Shown piece by piece: positions 56,401 through 64,000 of a DNA stretch of 64,000 nucleotides (position 1 is the first letter of the stretch; every line of letters begins with the position of its first letter). The notes below the pieces were generated by a model that searched no databases, was not told where the DNA came from, and saw only the letters and a list, made by a program, of their open reading frames with translations. A program made the translations under genes and the position numbers. The DNA lies in the NCBI RefSeq assembly GCF_964019385.1, contig NC_088654.1, forward strand, positions 26,639,986 to 26,703,985. Direction: 5' to 3'. The stretch is from Sycon ciliatum (lineage: Eukaryota > Porifera > Calcarea > Leucosolenida > Sycettidae).

Positions 56401-59400
56401 TCTGGTCCCCTTGCCCTGGTCCTGTCCTGGTCCGGGTTCCGGTCCTTGTACTGGTCCTGCGCCTTGTCCTGGTCCTGGTCCTGGTCCTTGGCCTGGTCCT
56501 GGGTTTGGTGCTAGTCCTGTCCTGGTCCTGGTCCGGGTTCTGGGCCTGATGCAGATCATGGTCCTGGTCCTGGGAACTTGTCCTGGTCCTGGTCCTGGTC
56601 CTGGTTCTTGTCCTGGTCCTTATCCTGGTCCTGGTCCTCCTGGTCCTCCTGGTCCTCCTACTTCTCTTGGTCTTCTTGGTCCTCCTGGACCTGTGGTCCT
56701 CCTGTTCCTACTGGTCCTCCTGGTCCTACTGGTCCTCATGGTCTTGCTGGCCCTATGGTCCTCCGCTCCTCCACCCCCCTGCTCCTATGCTCCTCTAATC
56801 CTCTGGTCCTGTGGTCCTCTGCAGGACCAGGACCAGGACCAGGACATAGAGACATAGACCGGAAGCATGACCAGAACCTCTGCTCCTCTTCTCCTCTGCT
56901 ACTCTGCCTTTCTGCCCCTCTGCTCTTCTGCTCCTGGTCCTGGTCCTGGTCCTTTTCCTGGTCCTGGTCCTTTTCCTGGTCCTGGTCCTGGTCGTGATCC
57001 TGGGCCTGGTCCTGGTCCTGGTCCTTGTTTAGGTCCTAGTCCTGGTCCTGGTCCTGGTCCTGGTGCTGATCCTGATACTGGTCCTGGTCCTGGTCCTGGT
57101 CCTCGTCCTGGTCCTAGGGCCTTGTTATGATCCTGGTCCTTAGCCTGGTCCTCGTCCTGGTCTTGGTCCTGGTCCTTGTCCTGGTCCTCTTCCTGGTCCT
57201 GGTCCTCCGTGTCCTCCTGGTCCTCCTGGTTCTCTTGGTTTCCAGGTACTCCTGGTCCTCTGGTGCGCCTGTTCCTCTTCGTGTTCCTCGTCCTCTGGTC
57301 CTCTGGCCCTCTGCTCGTGTCCCCCACTGCTCCTCCGCTCCTCTGCTCCTCCTTTCCTCCGCTCCTCCGCCCCTCCGCTCCTCTGATCCTCCTCTGCTCC
57401 GCTCCTCCGCTCCTCGGCTTCTCCGCTCCACCGCTCCATCGCTCCTCCGCTCCTCCACTACCCTGCTCCCCTGCTCCTCTACTCCTCTGCTCCTCTGCTC
57501 CTCTCCTCCAGGACCAGGATTAGGACCCAGACAAGGACCAGGACCAGGACCAGAACCAGGACCAGGACCAGGAGAAGAGGATCAGAGGAGCAGAGGAGCA
57601 CAGGAGCAGAGGAGCAAAGGAGCAGAGGAGCAGAGAACCAGAGGACCAGGAGGACAAGGAGAACCAGAAGACCATGGTGGACCAGGAGGATCAGGAGCAG
57701 AAGAGCAGAGGAGGAGAAGAGCAGAAGAGTAGTGGAGTGGAGCAGCGAGAGGACCATGCCCATGACCATGACCAGGGCCAGGACCAGGACCAGGACCAGG
57801 ACCAGGGCCAGGACCAGGACCAGGACCAGGACCAGGACCAGGACCAGGACCAGGACCAGGACCCGGACCAGGACCAGAACCTGGACCAGGACCAGGACCA
57901 GTACCAGAGGAGCAGAGGAGCCGAGGAGCAGAGATGCAGCGAAGCAGAGGAGAAGAGGGGCGGACAAGCGGAGGAGCGGAGGAGCGGAGGAGCGGGGGAG
58001 CGGGACCAGGACCAGGACCACAGCCAGGATCAGGACCAGGACCAGGCCCAGGACCAGGACCAGGTCCTGGTGCTGGTCCTGATCCTGATCTTCGTCCTCG
58101 TCCTAGTCATGCTCCCGGTCCTGGTCCTGGTCCTTGTCCTTGTCCTGGTCCGCCTGGTTTTCCTGGTCCTCTGCTCCTCTGGTCCACTTCTCCTCTGCTC
58201 CTCTGCTCATCTGCTCCTCTGCCCCTCTGCTCCTCCGCTCCTCTGGTCCTGGTCCTGGTCCTGGTTCTGGTCTTGGCCCTGGTCCTGTCCTGTCCCGTGT
58301 TCTGGCCCTGGTGCTGGTCCTGGTCCTTTTCCTGGTCCTGGTCCTCCACGTCCTTCCGGTCCTCCTGGTCCTCCTAGTCCTCTTGGTCTTCCTGGTCCTC
58401 CTGGTCCTTCTGGTCCTCTTGCACTTCTTGGCCCTCTGGTCCTCCCCTCCTCCGCTCCTCCACTCCTCCGCTCATCTAATCCTCTGGTTCTCTGGTCCTC
58501 TGCTCGTATTCTCCACTGCTCCTCCGCTCCTTCGCTCCTCCGCTCCTCCGCTCCTCCGCTCCTCCGCTCCTCTAGAACCAGGACCAGGAGCAGGACCAGG
58601 ACCAGGAAAAGGACCAGGACCTGGACTAGGACTAGGACCAGTACCAGCACCAGGAGCAGAGGAGCAGAGGAGCAGAGGACCCGAGGACCAGAGTAGCAGA
58701 GGAGCAGATTAGCAGAGGAGCAGAGGCCCTTAGGACCAGAGGATTAGTAGGACAAGGAGGACCAGGAGGACCAGGCAGACGACGAGAACCAGGAGGACCA
58801 GGGGACCAGGACTAGAGGACCAAAGGACCAGGACTAGCATCAGAACAAGGACCAGGACCAGGACCAGGACCAAGACCAGGACCAGGACCAGGACCAGGAC
58901 CAGGACCAGGACCAGGACCAGGACCAGGACCAGGACCTCTGCTCTTCTGCTCCTCTGCCCCTCTGCTCCTCTGCTCCTGGTGCTGGTACTGGTCCTATTC
59001 CGTGTCCAGGTCCTGGTCCTGGTCCTGGACCTAGTCCTGATTCTGATCCTCGTCCTGGTCCTTGTCTTGATCCTGATCCTGGTCCTGATCCTGATCCTGG
59101 TCATGGTCCTGGTACTCGTCCTGATCCCGTCCTGGTCCTCGTCCTGGTTCTGGTCCTGGGCCTGGACCTGGGACCTTGTCCTGGTCCTGGTCCTCCTGGT
59201 CCACCTGGTCCCCCTGGTCCTCTCGGTCTTCCTGGTCCTCCTGGTCCTCAGGTCCTCCTGGTCCTCTTGGTCCTACTGGTCCTCTGGTCCTCTGGTCCTC
59301 TGCTCGTATGGTCCACTGCTCCTCTGCCTCAGGTCCTGTGGGCCTCTGGTCCTCCGCTCCTCCGCCCCTCCGCTCCTCCGCTTCTTCTGTCTTCTGCTCC

Positions 59401-61670
59401 TGTCGTCCACTGGTCCTCTGCTCGTATGCTCCACTGCTCCTCTGCTCCACAGGTCCTCTGGTCCTCTGGTCCTCCTTTCCTCCGCTCCTCTGCCCCTCAG
59501 CTCCTCCGCTCCTTCGCTCCTCCGCTCCTCCGCTCCTCCGCTCCTCCGCTCCTCCGCTCCTCCGCTCCTCCGCTCCTCCGCTCCTCCACTACCCTGCTCC
59601 TCTGCTCCCCTTCTCCTCTGGTCCTCTGCTTCTTGACCAGGAACAGTAACAGGACCAGGACCAGGACCAGCGAGAGGATTAGGACCAGGACCAGAGCCAG
59701 GACGAGGACCAGGACCAGGACCTGGATCAGGATCAGGACCTGGACCAGGAAAAGGACCAGGACGAGGACCAGTACGAGGACCAGGACCAGGACCAGGATC
59801 AGGACCAGGACAAGGCCCCAGGACCAGAACCCGCACCAGGAGCAGAACCCGGACTAGGACCAAGACAAGGACGAGGACCAGGACCAGGACGAGGACCGGG
59901 ACCAGGACCAGGACCAGGATCAGGATTAAGACCAGGATCAGGCCCAGGACCAGGACCAGGAACTGGACTTCAGGACCTTTGGTCCTCTGTCCTCCGCTCC
60001 TCTGCTCCTTCACTCCTCCGCTTCCCCCTCCTTCGCTCCTTCTCTCCTCCGCTTCTCTCCTTCTCCACTCCTCCGCTCCTCGGCTCCTTCGCTCCTCCAC
60101 TTCACCGCTCCTCCGCTCCTCCACTATCCTGCTCCCTTGCTCCTCTGCTTCTCTGCACCTCTGCTCCTCTGCCCCTCTGCTCTTCTGCTCATCTGCTCCT
60201 CTGCTCTTGGTCCGAGTCCTGGTCCTGGTCCTAATCCTGATTTTGGGCCTGGTTCTTGTCTTGGTCCTGGTCCTGGTTCTGACCCTGGTCCTGGTCCTGG
60301 TCCTCGGGTCCTCTGGTCCTCTAGTCCTCTGCCATTCTGGTCCTCTGGTCCTCTGGTCATCCGGTCCTCCGCCCCTCCGCCCCTCCGCTCCTCTGACCTT
60401 CCGCTCCTCCGCTCCTCCGCCCCTCTGCTCATCTGGTCTTCTGAACCTCTAGTCCTGGTCCTGGTCTTGGCCCTGCTCCGGGTCCTGGTGCTGGTCCTTG
60501 TCTTGGTCCTCTGCTCCTCTCGTCAACTGTTCCTCTGCTCCTCTGCCCCTCTGCTCTTCTGGTCCTCGAGTCCTCTGGTCCTCTGCTCCTTTGCTCTTCT
60601 GCTCCTCTGCTTCTCTGCTTCTCTGCGCCTCTGCCCCTCTGTCCCCTGCTCCTCCTCTCCTGTGCTTCTCTGCTCCTCTGCTCTTCCGTTCCTCTCCTCC
60701 TCTGCCCCTCTGCTGCTCTGGTCTTGGTCCTGTCCTGATCCGGGTTCTGGTCCGGGTGCTGGTCCTGGCCCTGGTACATGTCCTGGTCCTTGTCCTCGTC
60801 CTTGTCCTGGTCCTGGTCCTTGTCCTGGTCCTGATGCTGGTCCTCTTGGTCCTCGTGATATTCGAGGTCCTCCTGGTCCTCCTGAGCCTCCTGGTCCTCT
60901 GGTCCTCTGGTCCTCTGGTCCTCTGGTGATCTGGTCCTCTGCTCCTCTGCACCTCTGCACCTCTGCTCATCTACTGATCGGGTCCTCCGGTCAGCCGGTC
61001 CTGTTCCTGGGCTTCGTCCTCCTGATCCTCCTGGTCTTCCTGCTCCTCTTGGTCCTCTGGTCATCTGGTCATCCTGGACCTCCTGGTCCTCTTGGTCTTC
61101 TTGGTCCTCTGGTCCTCTGTTCTCCTGCTCGTATGCTCCACTGCTCCTCTTCTCCTGAGGTCCTCTGGCCCTCTAGTCCTCCGCTCCTCCGCTCCTCTGC
61201 TCTGCTGAGCTCCTCTGCTCCTGCGCTCCTGTGTTCCTGTGCTCCCGTGCTCTTCTGCTCTTCTACTCCTCTGCTCCTCTGCTCCTGTGCTCCTGTGCTC
61301 CTGTGCTCCTGTACTGCTGTGCTCCTGTGCTCCTCTACTCCAGGGCTCCTCTGCTCCTGTGCTGCTTTGCTCCTGTGCTCCTGTGCTGCTGTGCTCCACT
61401 GCTCCTCTGGTCCGGGTCCTGGTCCTGATCCTGGTCCTGGTCCGAGTCCTGGTCCTGATCCTTGTCCTGGTCCTGATCCTGGTCATTGTTTTGGTCCTTG
61501 TCCTGATCCTGGTCCTGGTCCTCCTGGTCCTCCTGGCCCTACTGGTCCTCCTGGTCTACTTGGTCTTCCTGGTCCTCCTGGTCCTCTGGTCTTCTGGTCC
61601 TCTGCTCGTAGGCTCCTCTGCTCCTCAGGTCTTGTGGTCCTCTGGTCCTCCGCTCCTCCGCTCCTCCGCT
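53412..61670. repeat. S3 satellite, right block
   Basis: Continues the strand-switching S3 pattern (pyrimidine-type to AGGACC-type switches near 54590, 56822, 57508, 58573, 59633; the reverse near 55333, 56868, 58065, 58935, 59966). The last 600 bp (61200-61670) has a GCTCCTGTGCTCCTGT subtype. A sharp junction to degenerate S1 lies at 61670-61674. Confidence 0.95.
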
Positions 61671-61900
61671 CGAAATCCACAGGCGTAGAACATCCCCAAA
61701 TAAAGTTCCAAGTCCACAGGTGTAGATCCCCCGCAAGAAAAGTCCCATATCCACAGGCGTAGATCACTGGCAAATCCACAGCCGTAGATCACTTCCAAGG
61801 AAATTTCCAAATCCACAGGCGTAGATCGCCCCCGGGGGAAGTTCCATACCCAAAGGCGTAGATTACCCTCAAGCATAGTACAAAAATCCACAGGCGCAGA
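61671..61900. repeat. Degenerate S1 boundary module, second copy
   Basis: Carries the same variants as 6500-7143, in the same order and orientation: ACAGGCGTAGAACATCCCC, AAGAAAAGTCCCATATCC, GTAGATCGCCCCCGG, and finally TCAAGCATAGTACAAAA with ACAGGCGCAGAGAGAGGTAG. It lacks about 450 bp present in the left copy. Confidence 0.93.
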
Positions 61901-63773
61901 GAGAGGTAGGGAGAGAGGAAGGGAGAGAAGTAGACAGAGAGGTAGGGAGAGAGGTAGGGAAGAAGGAAGGGAGAAAGGTACACAGGGAGGTAGGGAGAGA
62001 GGTAGGGAGAGAGCTAGAGAGAGAGGAAGAGAGAGACGAAGAGAGAGGAAGGTAGAGAGAGAGAGGTAAGGAGAGTGGTAGGGAAAGAGGTAGAGAGGGA
62101 GGGAAGGAGAGAGAGAGGTAGGGAGAGAGGTAGACAAAGAGGTAGAGAGAGAGGGAAGGAGAGAGAGGTAGAGAGGGAGGTAGGGAGAGAGGTAGAGAGA
62201 GAGGTAGGGAGAGAGGTAGGGAAAGAAGTAGGGAGAGAGGTAGAGAGAGAAGTAGAGAGAGAGGTAGGGAGAGATGTTGGGAGAGAGGTAGAGAAAGAGT
62301 TATGGAGAGAGGTAGGGATGGAGGTAGGCAGAGAGGTAGGGAGAGATGTAGACAGAGAGGTGGAGAGAGTGGTAGGGAGAGAGGTATGGAGAGTGAGAGG
62401 TATGGAGAGGGGTCGGGAGAGAGTTAGACAGATAGGTAGAGGGAGAGGTAGGAAGCAAGGTAGACAGAGAGGTAGACAGAGAGGTAGAGAGGGAGGTAGA
62501 CAGAGAGGTAAGTAGGGAGATAGAGAGAGCGGTAGGGAGAGAGGCAGAGAAGTAGAGAGAGAAGTAAAGAGAGAGAGGTTGGGAGAGATGTAGGGGAAGA
62601 GAGGTAGAGACAGAGGTGTGGAGAGAGGTAGGGAGAGAGGTAGGCAGATAGGTAGGGAGAGAGGTAGGGAGAGAGGTAGACAGAGAGGTGGAGACAGAGG
62701 TAGGGAGAGAGGTATGGAGAGAGGTAGACAGAGAGGTAGGGAGATATTGAGAGAGAGAGGTACAGAGAAAGGAATGGAGGAAGGTAGAGAAAGAGGTAGG
62801 GAGAGGTACACAGAAGGGTAGAAAGAGAGGTAGACAGAGAGGCTGAGGAGTGGTAGGGAGAAAGGTGGAATGAGAGTGATAGATACAGAGGAAGATAGAG
62901 AGGTAGAGAGAGGAAGGTAGAGAGAGAGGTAGGGAGAGTGGTAGGGATAGAGGTAGAAAGGGAGGTAGACAGAGAGGTAGACAGAGAGGTAGGGAGAAAG
63001 GTAGGGACAGAGGAGGTAGGGAGAGAGGTAGGGAGAGAGGTAGAGAGAGAGGTAGACAGAGGTAGACAGAGGAAGGTAGAGAGTGTGGTAGGGATAGGTA
63101 GGGAGAGAGGTAGTGAGGGAGGTAGAGAGAGAGGTAGGGAGAGAGGTAGGGAAACAGGCAGAGAGAGAGGTAGAGAGATAGATAGAGAGAGAGAGAGCGG
63201 TAGAGAGAGGAAGGTAGAGAGAGAGGTAGGGAGAGAGGTGAAGCGAGAGTTAAACAGAGAGGTAGAAGGAGAGGTAGGGAGAGAAGTAGTGAGAGAGGTA
63301 GAGAGGTAGGTAGACAGAGAGGTAAATAGGGAAATAGAGAGAGATGTAGGGAAAGAGGTAGAGAGAGAGAGGCAGCGAGAGAGTTAGAGAGAGAGGTAGA
63401 GAGTGAGGTAGATAGAAAGGTATAGAGAGAGAGATGGAGACAGGGAAAATGGAGAGAGATAGGCAGAGAGGTGGGGAGAGAGGTAGACAATGAGTCAGAG
63501 ATAGAGGTAGATAGAGCGATAGGGAGAGAGGTAGGGGGAGATGTAGAGAGAGGGGTAGAAAGAGAGGGAGGTAGAGAGAGAGAGGTAGGGAGAGGAAGGT
63601 AGAGAGAGATGTAGGGAGAGAGGTAGAAAGAGGTAGGGGAAGAGGGAGGGAAAGAGGAAAACAGACAGGTAGACAGATAGAAGTAGGGATAAAGGTAGAG
63701 AGAGGTAGGGAGAGAGGTAGAGAGAGAGGTAGAAATAGGTAGATAGAGAGGTAGAGGGAGAGAGATAGAGAGG

Positions 63774-63821
<48 letters not shown>

Positions 63822-63835
63822 TAGAGAGAGAGAGA

Positions 63836-63872
<37 letters not shown>

Positions 63873-64000
63873 AGACAGAGAGAGAGAGAGAGAGAGATGG
63901 AGAAAGAGAGAGAGGTAGGGAGGGCAAGAGGTAGACGGAGAGGTGGGGAGAGAGGTAGGGAGAGAGTTACAGAGAGATAAGGAGAGGTGGAGAAAAGGGC
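61901..64000. repeat. S2 satellite, second copy (runs off the window)
   Basis: The same purine-rich 12-bp array as 7144-9538, same strand, including GAGAGAGAG runs near 63780-63900 that parallel those near 9290-9490. The right edge is not reached. Confidence 0.95.

Overview
The window is eukaryotic and looks like a repeat-choked part of an animal genome, probably an invertebrate, which I cannot place further. Reasons: non-LTR retrotransposon fragments, hAT, Tc1/mariner-like and TTAA-flanked DNA elements, tRNA-derived SINEs, long satellites, no operons, and an LTR retrotransposon whose primer-binding site matches the 3' end of animal initiator tRNA-Met over 18 bases. I found no intact, conventional host gene.

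Layout. 1-6387 is a 37-bp satellite (S1), followed by a degenerate S1 zone (6417-7143) and a purine-rich 12-bp satellite (S2, 7144-9538). 9.54-33.9 kb is a mosaic of mobile-element debris: a LINE fragment (12185-13353), an array of ~57-70 bp units carrying splice-site-like motifs (S4, mostly 13355-18560), several MITEs, two TTAA-flanked elements placed back to back (21722-23637), a broken bacterial/phage-style gene that pairs a DUF3102-like region with a Dam-like DNA methyltransferase (23888-25578, minus strand), a second inverted copy of the first TTAA element carrying a SINE (26641-27984), an inverted pair of Penelope-like 3' ends with a 16-bp target duplication (28898-30692), a hAT MITE with 8-bp target duplication (31604-32129) and two more LINE remnants. 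33.9-61.67 kb is a huge hexamer-based satellite (S3, AGGACC/GGTCCT plus GGAGCAGA/CTCCTCTG) that repeatedly switches strand with a ~1.5-2.4 kb higher-order period. Two elements have landed in S3: a 716-bp hAT derivative (44706-45421) and a complete-looking Ty3/gypsy chromovirus (48323-53411). At 61.67 kb degenerate S1 and then S2 return in the same order and orientation as at the left end and run off the window.

Working parts. The best-preserved coding unit is the chromovirus: 183-bp LTRs that read as identical, a 5-bp target duplication, tRNA-Met primer site, Gag with zinc knuckle, a textbook -1 frameshift signal (CCCAAAC plus a 12-bp stem that contains the gag stop), Pol with protease, RT, RNase H, integrase and chromodomain, and a polypurine tract. 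The most unusual gene is the methyltransferase fusion, whose architecture is at home on bacterial plasmids and phages; it is broken here by a 130-bp insertion with 6-bp target duplication and by a one-base frameshift, and its NPPY-type catalytic motif is absent. Very long open frames in S1-S3 are by-products of stop-free repeat units and are not annotated as genes.
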